The notes: generated by a model from the sequence alone, not told the origin. A stretch of 64,000 nucleotides of DNA from Rhodoferax sp. TH121 (GCF_002251855.1 NZ_NOXW01000021.1:496001-560000); one strand, 5' to 3'; shown: positions 48,619 to 58,205, counted from the stretch's first letter. Program-made: numbers and translations.

Positions 48619-49835
48619 GTGACGCTGCTGCGCAGGGCCACACCAACAGCAGCCTTTTGGGTCTGTTGCGCTTGGTTGCCGGCCAAGTTTGCCTGCACGC
48701 CAGCATGGCGGGCATGCGAATGGCGGCGCCGCTGTGGGCCTTGCAGCAAGGGTATGGTCCTTTGGCGGTTGGTTTTCTGCTGGCTTTGTTTTCACTGAGC
48801 CAAGTGTTCTTGGCTTTGCCTGCGGGGCGTTATGCCGACCAGCACGGCCTGCTGCGGCCCGTCGCGCTGGGGATCATCGCCTCCATGCTGGGAGGCGGGC
48901 TGGCGGCAGTGCTTCCGTCCTTTGCCACACTGTGTTTCAGCGCATTGCTCATGGGCGCTGCGACGGGTGCTGCATCGATCGCGCTACAGCGCCATGTCGG
49001 GCGTGCCGCCCATGGCGCACAAGAGCTGCGGCGCGTCTTTAGCTGGCTGTCGATTGGCCCGGCGGTATCCAATTTTCTAGGGCCGGTGTGTGTGGGGCTG
49101 CTGATCGACCACGCCGGGGTGTGGCTGGGGGGGCGAGCGGCGGATGCCAACGGTTTCCTTGTCGCCTTCGCGCTCACTGCTTTGGCGCCCGCGCTGGCCT
49201 GGCTGTGTGTACGGGGTGTAGCGGATATGCCCGCCGCGCCTGGAGATGCGGGCGCAGCACCGCCCAGCGTGTGGCCATTGCTGCGCGAACCCCTGATGCG
49301 CCGGCTGTTGCTGGTGAACTGGTTGTTGTCGAGTTGTTGGGACGTCCACACGTTTGTCGTGCCCGTTTTGGGCCATGAGCGGGGCTTCAGTGCCTCGGTG
49401 ATCGGTACCATCTTGGGGGGCTTTGCGGTGGCTGCGGCGTCGGTGCGGCTGCTGATGCCTCTTTTGGCAGCCCATCTGCGCGAATGGGCGGTGGTGACAG
49501 GGGCCATGGTGGCCACTGCCGTCTTGTTTGCGGTCTATCCCTTTATGCCGGGCGCTTGGTCGATGGGCCTGTGTTCGGTGTTGCTGGGCTTGGCTTTGGG
49601 CACAGTGCAACCCATGCTCATGAGCACCTTGCACCAGATCACGCCACACGCATTGCATGGCCAGGCGATTGCGTTGCGGCTCATGAGTATCAACCTCTCT
49701 AGCGTGCTGATGCCCTTGCTGTTTGGCACTGCCGGCGTGGTGGTGGGCGTGTCCGTGGTGTTCTGGACCGTGGGCGCCATGGTGGGCATGGGCGCCCGCA
49801 TGGCCTGGGGCTTGCAGCCCCGGTCTCTGCCGTAG
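48615..49835 (+). CDS. Major facilitator superfamily transporter
   Basis: The 406-residue protein is highly hydrophobic with about twelve membrane helices and a central cytoplasmic loop (about 200-225). The MFS signature between helices 2 and 3 is ALPAGRYADQHGLLRP, a good match to the G-x-x-x-D-R/K motif. No substrate can be assigned; the absence of a helix-5 antiporter motif cannot be judged by eye. It is translationally coupled to rmuC and convergent with the LOG-family gene, only 11 bp apart at the stop codons, without a terminator. Confidence 0.88.
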   Translation: MSDAAAQGHTNSSLLGLLRLVAGQVCLHASMAGMRMAAPLWALQQGYGPLAVGFLLALFSLSQVFLALPAGRYADQHGLLRPVALGIIASMLGGGLAAVLPSFATLCFSALLMGAATGAASIALQRHVGRAAHGAQELRRVFSWLSIGPAVSNFLGPVCVGLLIDHAGVWLGGRAADANGFLVAFALTALAPALAWLCVRGVADMPAAPGDAGAAPPSVWPLLREPLMRRLLLVNWLLSSCWDVHTFVVPVLGHERGFSASVIGTILGGFAVAAASVRLLMPLLAAHLREWAVVTGAMVATAVLFAVYPFMPGAWSMGLCSVLLGLALGTVQPMLMSTLHQITPHALHGQAIALRLMSINLSSVLMPLLFGTAGVVVGVSVVFWTVGAMVGMGARMAWGLQPRSLP

Positions 49836-49846
49836 TGGCTGCGGGC

Positions 49847-50716
49847 TTACAAGGGCAGGTTGTAGAAGGTGCGGATGGTGTCCCAAGCTTCCTGCGGGTC
49901 GTCGGTATAGCGCAGCAGGTCCAGGTCTTCCGGTGAAATTGCGCCTTCCTCTACCAGCACGTCCATGTTGATCAGGCGTTTCCAGTAGTCCGTTCCAAAC
50001 AACACGATGGGCACCGGCTTGGCCTTGCGCGTCTGCACCAGGGTGATGACTTCAAACAGCTCGTCCAGCGTGCCAAAGCCGCCAGGAAAAGCCACCAGCG
50101 CCTTGGCGCGCATCATGAAGTGCATCTTGCGGGTGGCAAAGTAGTGGAACTTGAAGCTCAGCGACGGCGTGACATAAGGATTGGCCCGTTGCTCGTGGGG
50201 CAGGGCGATGTTCAGGCCCGGTGTGGGGGCGCCCATCTCAAATGCACCGCGGTTGGCCGCCTCCATGATGCCGGGGCCACCCCCGGTGCAAATGAACAGG
50301 CGGTCTTTCAGCGGTTTGCGCGCGCTGTAGCCGGCCACCAAGCGGGCAAACAGGCGGGCGTTGTCGTAGTGCTTGGCATTGCGCACATGGCGCTCGGCCA
50401 GTGCCAGTGCCTTGGCGTCACCACTGGTTTTGGCGGCCTTGAGTGCGGCATTGGCATCTTCAGGCGAGGGGAAGCGGGCGCTGCCAAACACCACCACAGT
50501 GTTCTCCACCCCTTGGGCCGCTTGGTCCAGATCCGGCTTGAGCATTTCCAGCTGGATGCGCAGGCCGCGGGTTTCGCGACGCAGCAGGAACTCGGGGTCG
50601 GCAAAGGCCAGGCGGTAGGCGTCGGCTTCCAGCATATTGCCCATATCAGCATGGGCTTGCAGGTCGGCCCAGGCGTTGGCCAGGCGGGCTTCGTTGAGGT
50701 TTTGCGTGTTTTCCAT
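49847..50716 (-). CDS. LOG-family (TIGR00730-type) Rossmann protein
   Basis: The 289-residue protein carries the family motifs VVVFGSARFPSP, FICTGGGPGIMEAANRGA and LVAFPGGFGTLDELFEV, the last with PGGxGTxxE needed for phosphoribohydrolase activity. Proteins of this type cleave cytokinin- or nucleotide-5'-monophosphates to free base and ribose phosphate, and were once called lysine decarboxylases by mistake. It is longer at the N-terminus (about 70 residues) than plant-type LOG, like the PpnN/YgdH group in part. It lies downstream of efp on the same strand, behind a terminator. Confidence 0.92.
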   Translation of the reverse strand: MENTQNLNEARLANAWADLQAHADMGNMLEADAYRLAFADPEFLLRRETRGLRIQLEMLKPDLDQAAQGVENTVVVFGSARFPSPEDANAALKAAKTSGDAKALALAERHVRNAKHYDNARLFARLVAGYSARKPLKDRLFICTGGGPGIMEAANRGAFEMGAPTPGLNIALPHEQRANPYVTPSLSFKFHYFATRKMHFMMRAKALVAFPGGFGTLDELFEVITLVQTRKAKPVPIVLFGTDYWKRLINMDVLVEEGAISPEDLDLLRYTDDPQEAWDTIRTFYNLPL

Positions 50717-50754
50717 GGGCGCATTGTCACCTCATTTCGGCGGAGCGCAGCCCA

Positions 50755-50785
50755 ACAAAAAAAGGCTCCCGAAGGAGCCCTTTTT
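50755..50785. terminator. Terminator after efp
   Basis: AAAAAAAGGCTCC/GGAGCCCTTTTT with a 4-nt CGAA loop, between efp and the LOG-family gene (both minus). Confidence 0.87.
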
Positions 50786-50799
50786 AGCCGGTGAAAGAC

Positions 50800-51354
50800 T
50801 TAGACGCGCTTGCGGTATTCGCCGGTGCGGGTGTCGATTTCGACCTTGTCGTTCTGCGCCACAAAAATTGGCACACCGATTTCGAAGCCGGTGGCAATCT
50901 TGGCAGGCTTCAGCACCTTGCCGGAGGTGTCACCCTTCACAGCGGGTTCGGTCCAAGTGATTTCACGCACCACGCTGGTAGGCAGTTCGACGGAAATGGC
51001 CTTGCCTTCGTAGAACACCACTTCAGCGGTCATGCCGTCTTCCAGGTAGTTCAGAGCGTCGCCCATGTTTTCGGATTCAACTTCGTACTGGTTGTAGTCT
51101 GCGTCCATCCAGACGTACAAGGGATCGGCAAAGTAGGAGTAGGTGCAGTCCTTCTTGTCCAGAATGATCTGGTCCATCTTGTCGTCGGCCTTGAACACCA
51201 CTTCGGTACCGAAGTTGGCAATCAGGCTCTTGAGCTTCATGCGCACGGTGGCAGCATTGCGGCCGCCACGGGCGTATTCGGTTTTCAGGACGACCATGGG
51301 GTCTTTGCCGTGCATGATCACGTTGCCGGCGCGGATTTCTTGAGCGATTTTCAT
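50800..51354 (-). CDS. efp: Elongation factor P
   Basis: The 184-residue protein has the three beta domains of EF-P and resolves ribosome stalls at polyproline. The modified residue at the tip of domain I is Arg32 (YARGGRNAA), not lysine, which marks the rhamnosylation branch. The matching arginine rhamnosyltransferase gene earP lies directly upstream on the same strand, 106 nt away. The start at 51354 gives the canonical [13 protein letters not shown]-terminus. Confidence 0.98.
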   Translation of the reverse strand: MKIAQEIRAGNVIMHGKDPMVVLKTEYARGGRNAATVRMKLKSLIANFGTEVVFKADDKMDQIILDKKDCTYSYFADPLYVWMDADYNQYEVESENMGDALNYLEDGMTAEVVFYEGKAISVELPTSVVREITWTEPAVKGDTSGKVLKPAKIATGFEIGVPIFVAQNDKVEIDTRTGEYRKRV

Positions 51355-51460
51355 AGGGTTGCAGGAACGAATGTCGCCGGAGGCGACTGTAGGCCGCTGT
51401 TTGCGGCGGGGCATGACTTGCCCCAAAACTCAGGCGGCAAATTCAGCAAAGCCTTGGATT

Positions 51461-52588
51461 TTATCGTTTTTTCTGCACGAACCCGATGAGTTGGGTTGCC
51501 AGGTCGTTCATTTGCAGCAGAGTGTGGCGCCACCGCCGCGCCGTTTGCGACCACTCGGCCAGCGGCAAATCACCCCATGGCAGCGCTAGGTCCGTGCTTG
51601 GCAAGCCATTCCAGGCCACATGCGCCGCACGCAAGGAGGCGGGTGCCTGCATCTGGTCCAGCAGGGCATGGAGCTTGTCGGCGTGGGCGCCATCGTCTTG
51701 CGGATAGATGTGCCAGAGCCAGGGTTTGCCGGCCCAGATGGCGCGCACCAGCGAATCTTCGCCGCGCACTAGGTTCAGGTCGCAGGCCCAGAGCAGTTCG
51801 TCAAACGCGGTCTGAGTCAGTGGGGGCAATGTATGCAGGCTGAGTGTGCCAGTGCCGGTTGCTGGCATACCCAGCGGTGCCAATGCTGCCTGCACCGCGC
51901 GCTGTGCGCGGCCAGGAGTGATCAGCAGCAGCGAGGGCGTTGCACTTGCCGCGAATCCTTGCAGCAGTGTTGGCAGTGCTGCCGGCTCGTAACAAAACAG
52001 AGAGATAAGGCGCTGGCCCTGCCAGGCAATACCGTGATTTACCAGCCAGGTCGCGCGGGCGGTGGCGTCAAACGTTGCTTGGCGAGCGAGTGTGTCTGCT
52101 TCGCGCAGCAGCCCGCCGGTGCGTGGGGTGAAGCCGGGGTAGTAGAAATGTTTGGTCCAGCCCCGCGCCGGGCCCTGCATTACGGGCGAGGGCAGGGCGT
52201 GGCAGCGCTCGACGTAGGGCTCCGCCGAAAGATACTCCAGGTTAATCCAGACTGGTATTTTTGAGTTGTTTTGGCCTGTGGTTTCCGTATTTGCTGCGTG
52301 AGCAGCTATGAATTCAATAGCAATCTCGCAGCCAAATCCTTCCACCCATACGTCGGCAGGTGGCAGGGTTTGCAACAATGCGGGGTTCTGCGCATCGGCC
52401 CATTTCCGCACTTGCACGCCAGGCCAGCGCCCCTCTAGGGCGCCAGGCGCCATCCAGGCCAAGGCGCTGGCGTCATCCACCCACAGGCGAACGGAGTGAC
52501 CGCGCCGTCCCAGGTCGGCAGCCAGGCGCCAACACACGCCAATATCGCCAAAGTTGTCGATGACTCTGCAGAAAATATCCCATTGCAT
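51461..52588 (-). CDS. earP: EF-P arginine rhamnosyltransferase EarP
   Basis: The 375-residue GT-B glycosyltransferase transfers rhamnose from dTDP-rhamnose to Arg32 of EF-P. The N-terminus carries WDIFCRVIDNFGDIGVCWRL with the two catalytic-site aspartates (Asp11, Asp15). The C-terminal donor site shows LNLVRGEDSLVRA and WHIYPQDDGAHADK. GFGCE and PVWINLEYLSAE are further family motifs. The segment between the last two (residues 89-106) is encoded by dispersed repeat copy 6. It forms a unit with efp and is divergent from uvrC, with a 56-bp gap. Confidence 0.96.
   Translation of the reverse strand: MQWDIFCRVIDNFGDIGVCWRLAADLGRRGHSVRLWVDDASALAWMAPGALEGRWPGVQVRKWADAQNPALLQTLPPADVWVEGFGCEIAIEFIAAHAANTETTGQNNSKIPVWINLEYLSAEPYVERCHALPSPVMQGPARGWTKHFYYPGFTPRTGGLLREADTLARQATFDATARATWLVNHGIAWQGQRLISLFCYEPAALPTLLQGFAASATPSLLLITPGRAQRAVQAALAPLGMPATGTGTLSLHTLPPLTQTAFDELLWACDLNLVRGEDSLVRAIWAGKPWLWHIYPQDDGAHADKLHALLDQMQAPASLRAAHVAWNGLPSTDLALPWGDLPLAEWSQTARRWRHTLLQMNDLATQLIGFVQKKR
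52271..52323 (+). repeat. Dispersed repeat copy 6, inside earP
   Basis: Reads TTGGCCTGTGGTTTCCGTAT then CTGCGTGAGCAGCTATGAAT and AATAGCAA. It is antisense to earP, where it encodes an Ala/Thr-rich segment in frame. Confidence 0.65.
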
Positions 52589-52644
52589 GGCGGCTATTGT
52601 CCATGCTCGGATGAAGGCGCTGGGAGCAAGCACAATAGCGTCCC

Positions 52645-54630
52645 ATGTCTGAAGACCAACCCGCTGAAACCCATTCGGAAGCGCTGCTGCGCGACGTGGC
52701 GGCCCTGCCGTCATTGCCCGGCGTGTACCGCTACTTTGATGCGGACAACCAGCTGCTCTACGTGGGCAAGGCCATCAGCCTGAAGAAGCGCGTCAGCAGC
52801 TATTTTCAGAAGGACCATGGCGGCACGCGCATCGGCCACATGGTGAGCAAGATTGTCCGCATGGAGACCACGGTGGTGCGCTCCGAGGCTGAGGCCTTGT
52901 TGTTGGAAAACAACCTCATCAAGACACTGAACCCGAAGTACAACATCCTGTTTCGGGACGACAAGAGCTACCCCTATCTCAAGATGACTGGCACGCCCCT
53001 GGTGCCAAAAAATCTGGCGCCTGCCGAGCCTGGTGCCAAGGCCCGGCCGCCACAACCGGTGGAGTTCGCCCGCGTGTCCTACTACCGCGGCGGCGTGGAA
53101 AAGAAGCACCGCTACTTCGGCCCCTATCCCAGTGCCTGGGCGGTGAAAGAGGCCATTTTGCTGATGCAAAAGGTGTTCCGCCTGCGCACCTGCGAAGACC
53201 CCGTATTCAGCAACCGCACGCGGCCTTGCCTGCTGTACCAGATCAAACGCTGCTCCGCGCCCTGCGTGGGCCACATCAGCCCGCTGGACTATGCGCAGGA
53301 CGTCGCGAATGCTGAGCGCTTCTTGCGCGGTGAGGCCCAGGACGTCATGCGCGGCCTGGAGGCGCGCATGATGGCGCACGCCGAGAAGCTGGAATTCGAG
53401 CAGGCCGCCGAGCTGCGCAATCAGGTCGCGGCGCTCTCCAATGTCCTGCACCAACAGTCGGTGGACAACGTGTCGGACCGCGATGTGGACATCCTGGCCG
53501 TCAAGGTGCAGGGCGGCAAGGCCTGTGTGAACCTGGCCATGGTGCGTGGCGGCCGCCACTTGGGTGACCGGCCCTATTTCCCTGTGCATGTGGAGGACGC
53601 CACGGCCATGGGCGAGGCCGATGACAGCGAGGCCAAGAAGTCGGTTGAGGCACGCGTGCTGGAGGCGTTTTTGTCGCAGCACTACATCGACGTGCCCATG
53701 CCGGGCGCTTTGGTGGTGAGCGAGCCTGTGGGCAAGGGGCTGCTGCAAGCGCTGTCGGAGCAGACCGGCGTCAAGGTCACGGCGGTGCACCAGCCGCGCG
53801 AGCAGCGGCGTGCCTGGCTGGATATGGCGCAGACCAATGCCGGGCTGCAGCTGGCACGTCTGCTGGCGGAAGAGGGGTCGCAACAGGCGCGCACGCGCGC
53901 ACTGGCCGATGCACTCGATCTGGCGCAGGATGATCTGGACGCCTTGCGTATTGAGTGCTTCGACATCTCGCACACGGCGGGCGAGGCCACGCAGGCCTCG
54001 TGTGTGGTGTTCCAGCACCACAAGATGCAGAACAGCGAGTACCGTCGCTTCAATATCGATGGCATCACCGGCGGAGATGATTACGCCGCCATGCGCCAGG
54101 TGCTGACGCGCCGTTACAGCAAGCTGGCCGATGCGCTGCGCGAGGCCAAGCATCTGGGCACCACGCCCAGTGGTACGGCACGCCTACCTGACTTGGTACT
54201 GGTGGACGGCGGTAAGGGCCAAGTTGCTATGGCGCGTGAAGTGTTTGAGGGCCTGGGGCTGGACCTCTCCCTCATCGTAGGGGTGGAGAAGGGCGAGGGC
54301 CGCAAGGTGGGGCTGGAGGAACTGGTGTTTGCCGATGGCCGCGAGAAGGTCTACCTAGGCGCCGACTCGGCCGCGCTCATGCTGGTCGCCCAGATCCGCG
54401 ACGAGGCGCACCGCTTTGCCATTACCGGTATGCGCGCCGCACGCGCCAAGGTGCGCACGGGCGGTGGCAAACTGGAAGAAATTCCGGGCATAGGCCCCAA
54501 GCGCCGTGCCAAACTGCTGCAGCGTTTTGGTGGTGTGCGGGGCGTGGCGCTGGCCAGCGCGCAGGACATCGCCACAGTGGATGGCATATCCAAGGAACTG
54601 GCAGATGAAATCTACCGGGCCCTGCATTAG
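52645..54630 (+). CDS. uvrC: Excinuclease ABC subunit C
   Basis: The 661-residue nuclease of nucleotide excision repair has the N-terminal GIY-YIG domain ([24 protein letters not shown], split here by length; about 18-95), a cysteine-containing region ([17 protein letters not shown]), the UVR motif (about 245-280, [19 protein letters not shown]), the RNase H-like endonuclease half ([20 protein letters not shown]) and C-terminal helix-hairpin-helix repeats ([18 protein letters not shown]). No LexA box is visible upstream. pgsA follows 18 nt downstream, the common order in proteobacteria. Confidence 0.97.
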   Translation: MSEDQPAETHSEALLRDVAALPSLPGVYRYFDADNQLLYVGKAISLKKRVSSYFQKDHGGTRIGHMVSKIVRMETTVVRSEAEALLLENNLIKTLNPKYNILFRDDKSYPYLKMTGTPLVPKNLAPAEPGAKARPPQPVEFARVSYYRGGVEKKHRYFGPYPSAWAVKEAILLMQKVFRLRTCEDPVFSNRTRPCLLYQIKRCSAPCVGHISPLDYAQDVANAERFLRGEAQDVMRGLEARMMAHAEKLEFEQAAELRNQVAALSNVLHQQSVDNVSDRDVDILAVKVQGGKACVNLAMVRGGRHLGDRPYFPVHVEDATAMGEADDSEAKKSVEARVLEAFLSQHYIDVPMPGALVVSEPVGKGLLQALSEQTGVKVTAVHQPREQRRAWLDMAQTNAGLQLARLLAEEGSQQARTRALADALDLAQDDLDALRIECFDISHTAGEATQASCVVFQHHKMQNSEYRRFNIDGITGGDDYAAMRQVLTRRYSKLADALREAKHLGTTPSGTARLPDLVLVDGGKGQVAMAREVFEGLGLDLSLIVGVEKGEGRKVGLEELVFADGREKVYLGADSAALMLVAQIRDEAHRFAITGMRAARAKVRTGGGKLEEIPGIGPKRRAKLLQRFGGVRGVALASAQDIATVDGISKELADEIYRALH

Positions 54631-54648
54631 CCGTGCCACAATCCCGCC

Positions 54649-55224
54649 ATGTTTATGACCATCCCCACCCTCATGACCTGGACGCGAATCTTCGCGATTC
54701 CCCTCATTGTGGGCGTCTTCTATTTGCCTGAATCCATGGCCTCGGTGTATGAGCGCAACTTGGTGGCGACCATCATGTTTGTTGTCTTTGCGGCTACGGA
54801 CTGGTTGGATGGTTACTTGGCACGCAAGCTCAACCAGACTTCGTCGTTTGGTGCCTTTCTGGACCCGGTGGCGGACAAATTTTTGGTCTGCGCCTGCGTT
54901 CTGGTGCTGGTGCACCTGCAGCGCGCCGACGTGTTTGTGGCCCTCATCATCATTGGCCGTGAGATTGCGATCTCGGCTTTGCGCGAGTGGATGGCACAGA
55001 TTGGTGCATCGCGCAGCGTGGCCGTGCACATGATTGGCAAAATTAAGACCGTAGTGCAAATGGTGGCCATCCCGTTTTTGCTGTTCGACGGTGTGCTGTT
55101 CGGCCTGATTGATACGCATCAATGGGGCGTCTGGCTTATTTGGGCGGCAGCTGTCCTCACCGTCTGGTCCATGGTTTATTACCTGCAGAAAGCACTGCCA
55201 GAAATCCGCGCCCGCACCAAGTAA
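54649..55224 (+). CDS. pgsA: CDP-diacylglycerol-glycerol-3-phosphate 3-phosphatidyltransferase
   Basis: The 191-residue membrane enzyme makes phosphatidylglycerophosphate, the first step to phosphatidylglycerol. The CDP-alcohol phosphotransferase motif D-G-x2-A-R-x8-G-x3-D-x3-D is intact (LDGYLARKL...GAFLDPVADK). About five to six membrane helices are present. It follows uvrC closely and is probably cotranscribed. The ATG at 54649 gives the usual MFMTIPTLMTW start; no clear ribosome-binding site is seen. Confidence 0.96.
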   Translation: MFMTIPTLMTWTRIFAIPLIVGVFYLPESMASVYERNLVATIMFVVFAATDWLDGYLARKLNQTSSFGAFLDPVADKFLVCACVLVLVHLQRADVFVALIIIGREIAISALREWMAQIGASRSVAVHMIGKIKTVVQMVAIPFLLFDGVLFGLIDTHQWGVWLIWAAAVLTVWSMVYYLQKALPEIRARTK

Positions 55225-55562
55225 GCCAGTGCTTTGATCGAGTGCCCCGAAGCGGTGCGCCCCGCGTGGCACCTACAATTTGTTGCATTTGAGCTTGTGT
55301 CACCTCGCAGAAAAAACTTCCACGCTGTGCCCGAATTTGGAAAGAATTGCGTCTAGAATTCGCCTCCGCGCTGTCGCAATGTTGCAGGGCATATTGACAT
55401 GGTATGAGGCCGTGGCTTTAATGCAATGCAGCAGTTTCGGCTGCCACTGCCGAACCATGTGTGCGTGCGTTGTTTGACATGACGCAGCCTTTGTTGATTG
55501 CAGGCAGTAGAACAAAATTTGAAGAGACATTCCATTAATTTGCTTCCGTACAAGGGGTCTTT
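55225..55562. other. 338-bp gap before hup without a gene
   Basis: No ORF with coding character and no tRNA is seen. The stretch holds the proposed hup promoter and its long leader. A second TTGACA at 55474-55479 lacks a fitting -10 box. Confidence 0.6.
55394..55422 (+). promoter_or_regulatory. Sigma70 promoter of hup
   Basis: A perfect TTGACA (55394-55399), an exact 17-nt spacer and TTTAAT (55417-55422, 5/6). The start near 55429 gives a leader of about 134 nt before the GTG of hup. Confidence 0.68.
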
Positions 55563-55835
55563 GTGAATAAAACAGAACTGATTGAGCACATCGCAAAACA
55601 CGCCGATATTTCCAAGGCCGCCGCAACCCGCGCGCTGGAATCCACCATTGGCGCAGTGAAGACCACCCTCAAAAAAGGCGGCACGGTTTCTTTGGTTGGC
55701 TTTGGTACATTCGCTGTGGGCAAGCGCGCTGCGCGCACTGGCCGCAATCCACGTACCGGCGCTGCGATTAAAATCAAGGCTGCCAAAGTGCCAAAGTTCC
55801 GTCCAGGCAAAGCATTGAAAGATGCCCTGAACTAA
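55563..55835 (+). CDS. hupB: DNA-binding protein HU
   Basis: The 90-residue nucleoid protein is a textbook [22 protein letters not shown] at the N-terminus, [20 protein letters not shown] leading into the DNA-bending arm with its tip proline (NPRTG), and a C-terminal [16 protein letters not shown]. The start codon is GTG with AAGGGG 5 nt ahead. It is cotranscribable with tRNA-Val and ppiD downstream, reproducing the hupB-ppiD adjacency of E. coli, but is detached from lon. Confidence 0.97.
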   Translation: MNKTELIEHIAKHADISKAAATRALESTIGAVKTTLKKGGTVSLVGFGTFAVGKRAARTGRNPRTGAAIKIKAAKVPKFRPGKALKDALN

Positions 55836-55851
55836 TTTTCGGTTTCGGTTT

Positions 55852-55927
55852 GGGTGATTAGCTCAGTTGGTAGAGCGTCTGCCTTACACGCAGAATGTCG
55901 GCGGTTCGAGCCCGTCATCACCCACCA
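55852..55927 (+). tRNA. tRNA-Val (UAC)
   Basis: 76-nt cloverleaf; acceptor stem GGGTGAT pairs with ATCACCC, anticodon loop CTTACAC gives UAC, CCA encoded at 55925-55927. It lies 16 nt after hup. Confidence 0.97.
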
Positions 55928-55937
55928 CCCACCCAGC

Positions 55938-55966
55938 AAAGGCGAACAGAGTGTTCGCCTTTTTTG
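55938..55966 (+). terminator. Terminator after tRNA-Val
   Basis: GGCGAACA/TGTTCGCC (3-nt loop) followed by TTTTTT. Confidence 0.88.
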
Positions 55967-55989
55967 TTGTTTACATGGAGAGTTAGTGC

Positions 55990-57915
55990 ATGTTTGAATT
56001 TGTCCGCCGGAACACCAAGTTCATCGCGGCGCCATTGTTCTTGCTGATCATTGCCGCTTTTGTATTGGTGGGTATTGATGGATACAAAGGTGTTGTCTCC
56101 ACAGGCGCTACCGTGGCCCAGGTGGGCAACACCAGCATTACCCAGGAAGAATGGGACTTTGCGCACAAAAACGAAGTGGACCGTTTGCGTGCTTCCATCC
56201 CCAACCTGGATGCGAAGTTGCTGGACTCTGCCGAAGCGCGCTATGCCACACTGGAGCGCTTGGTGCGTGAGCGTGTAATGGCTGCTGCCGTGAAGGATGC
56301 ACACCTGACAACATCCGATGCGCGTTTGGCCCGGGAGTTACAGCAAAATCCGACGATCGCTGGTTTGCGCAAACCCGATGGCTCCCTGGATATGGACCGC
56401 TATCGCCAGTTGGCCGCTAGCCAGGGCCTGACACCAGAAGGTTTCGAGGCACGTGTTCGTACCGATTTATCGTTGATGCAGGTGGAGTCCGGGGTGACGT
56501 CGACCGCCTTTGCGCCCAATGCATTGGCAGACATGGCATTGAATGCTTTCTTTGAGCGTCGCGAAGTACAAATTGCACGCTTCAGCCCGGCTGACTTCGC
56601 TGGCAAAGTCAGCCCCACGGATGCAGACATCGAGGCTTTTTACCAAGCGAACCTGTCGCAGTACCAATCGCCTGAATCTGCCACCGTCGAATACGTGGTG
56701 TTGGACTTGGATGCCATAAAAAAAACGCTGGTTTTGAACGAGGCTGACCTCAAGTCCTATTTCGAACAAAACGCGAGTCGCCTGAGTGCCAAGGAAGAGC
56801 GCCGTGCCAGCCATATTTTGATCAATGCGCCGAAAGAGATGCCTGCCGCTGACCGCGAAAAAGCCAAGTCAACTGCGCAGGCCTTGCTGGAGCAAGCACG
56901 CAAGTCTCCCGCTACTTTTGCTGAGCTCGCCAAGAAGAATTCGAACGACATGGGCTCTGCTCCCAATGGCGGGGATCTGGATTTCTTTGCCCGCGGTGCC
57001 ATGGTCAAGCCGTTTGAAGATGCCGCATTTGCCATGAAGAGAGGTGATATCAGCGATGTTGTGGAGTCCGACTTCGGGTACCACATCATCAAGCTGACGG
57101 ATGTGAAGGTGCCCAAGCAGCCCGTGTTTGAGGAAGCCCGCGCCGGCTTGGAAGCGGAACTGCGCACCCAGCAGGCCCAGCGCAAGTTTGCCGAAGTGGC
57201 AGAGGCCTTCACCAACGGTGTGTACGAGCAATCAGACAGCCTCAAACCTGTGGCTGAACGTCTCAAGCTGGAAGTCAAGCAGGCCAGCCAGGTGCAGCGT
57301 CAGCCAGGACCCGATGCCAAGGGGGTGTTGGCCAATGAAAAATTGTTGGCTGCCATATTCAGTGCGGATTCCCTGGAAAAGAAACGCAATACCGAGGCGG
57401 TGGAAACTGCGCCCAGCCAGCTGAGTGCCGCGCGTGTGGTGTCTTACAGCCCGGCCGCAGCCTTGCCCTTGTCAGTGGTTCGGGCCCAGGTGCGGGAACA
57501 GCTGGTTGCCAGCCGTGCGCAAGAATTGGCCAAAAAAGAAGGCATTGCCAAGTTGGATGCTTGGAAAGCGGCCCCCGCAGCGGCGAATTTCCCCGCTGCT
57601 GTGACAGTGTCCCGTGAGGCCAACCAACCCGTACAGGGGCTGTTGCTTGATGCTGCCTTGCGTGCTGATCCGGCCAAGCTGCCCGCCACAGTAGGGGTGG
57701 ACTTGGGGCGCCAAGGTTATGCGATCGTGAAGGTCAACAAGGTCTTGCCACGCAACCCTGTGGGGGAGGATGTGGCCAAGCAGGAGCGCAACCAATATGC
57801 GCAATGGACCGCCAATGCTGAGAGCCTGGCGTACTATGCGGCACTCAAAGAGCGCTTCAAAGTGCAAATCAAAGTACCTGCGCCTGCAAGTTCTGCCCCA
57901 CCAGAGGCGCCATAA
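55990..57915 (+). CDS. ppiD: Periplasmic folding chaperone PpiD (SurA N-domain/parvulin)
   Basis: The 641-residue protein has one N-terminal membrane anchor (FIAAPLFLLIIAAFVLVGID, about 11-30) and faces the periplasm. A SurA-like chaperone domain (about 40-230) is followed by a parvulin prolyl-isomerase domain (about 275-375, RRASHILINAP, GGDLDFFARGAMVKPFEDAAF, YHIIKLTDV) and a long C-terminal chaperone segment. It assists outer-membrane protein folding near the Sec translocon. The gene follows tRNA-Val and precedes tRNA-His. Confidence 0.96.
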   Translation: MFEFVRRNTKFIAAPLFLLIIAAFVLVGIDGYKGVVSTGATVAQVGNTSITQEEWDFAHKNEVDRLRASIPNLDAKLLDSAEARYATLERLVRERVMAAAVKDAHLTTSDARLARELQQNPTIAGLRKPDGSLDMDRYRQLAASQGLTPEGFEARVRTDLSLMQVESGVTSTAFAPNALADMALNAFFERREVQIARFSPADFAGKVSPTDADIEAFYQANLSQYQSPESATVEYVVLDLDAIKKTLVLNEADLKSYFEQNASRLSAKEERRASHILINAPKEMPAADREKAKSTAQALLEQARKSPATFAELAKKNSNDMGSAPNGGDLDFFARGAMVKPFEDAAFAMKRGDISDVVESDFGYHIIKLTDVKVPKQPVFEEARAGLEAELRTQQAQRKFAEVAEAFTNGVYEQSDSLKPVAERLKLEVKQASQVQRQPGPDAKGVLANEKLLAAIFSADSLEKKRNTEAVETAPSQLSAARVVSYSPAAALPLSVVRAQVREQLVASRAQELAKKEGIAKLDAWKAAPAAANFPAAVTVSREANQPVQGLLLDAALRADPAKLPATVGVDLGRQGYAIVKVNKVLPRNPVGEDVAKQERNQYAQWTANAESLAYYAALKERFKVQIKVPAPASSAPPEAP

Positions 57916-57946
57916 GGGTTTTATCGGGTTATAATTTCCGCTTCAC

Positions 57947-58023
57947 GGTGGCTGTAGCTCAGTTGGTAGAGTCCAGGATTGTGATTCCTGTTGTCGTGGG
58001 TTCGAGCCCCATCAGCCACCCCA
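57947..58023 (+). tRNA. tRNA-His (GUG)
   Basis: 77-nt cloverleaf with the extra G(-1) paired to C73, as required for histidine. Anticodon loop TTGTGAT gives GUG; CCA encoded at 58021-58023. A TATAAT (57930-57935) lies 12 nt upstream, without a clear -35 box. Confidence 0.96.
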
Positions 58024-58030
58024 AAGTATT

Positions 58031-58067
58031 GAAAACCCTGTCTCCGCAAGGAGCCAGGGTTTTTTTA
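58031..58067 (+). terminator. Terminator after tRNA-His
   Basis: AAACCCTG-CTCC/GGAG-CAGGGTTT with GCAA tetraloop and one mismatch, followed by a T-run. Confidence 0.88.
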
Positions 58068-58205
58068 CATCTCACCACTGTATTCGGGCTTGGCGCGCAC
58101 CTGAAGAAACTTTCTCTGGCAACCCTTGTCTCATTCAACTGACCCGGGCGCGCAGCATGTGATGGCCGCAGCAGCCAGTGGGCAGTCGTTGGATGGAGAA
58201 AACAC

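Noticed and set aside
49847..50716. Lysine decarboxylase
   Set aside because: The PGGxGT motif marks a LOG-type phosphoribohydrolase; the old decarboxylase label has no support.
52589..52644. LexA box upstream of uvrC
   Set aside because: No CTG-N10-CAG sequence is present in the 56-bp gap.
52711..54153. 480-codon open frame on the minus strand
   Set aside because: It is the shadow of uvrC, which is clearly the true gene by domain content.
55474..55502. Second promoter for hup (TTGACA at 55474)
   Set aside because: The bases at the expected -10 position (ATTGCA) match poorly.
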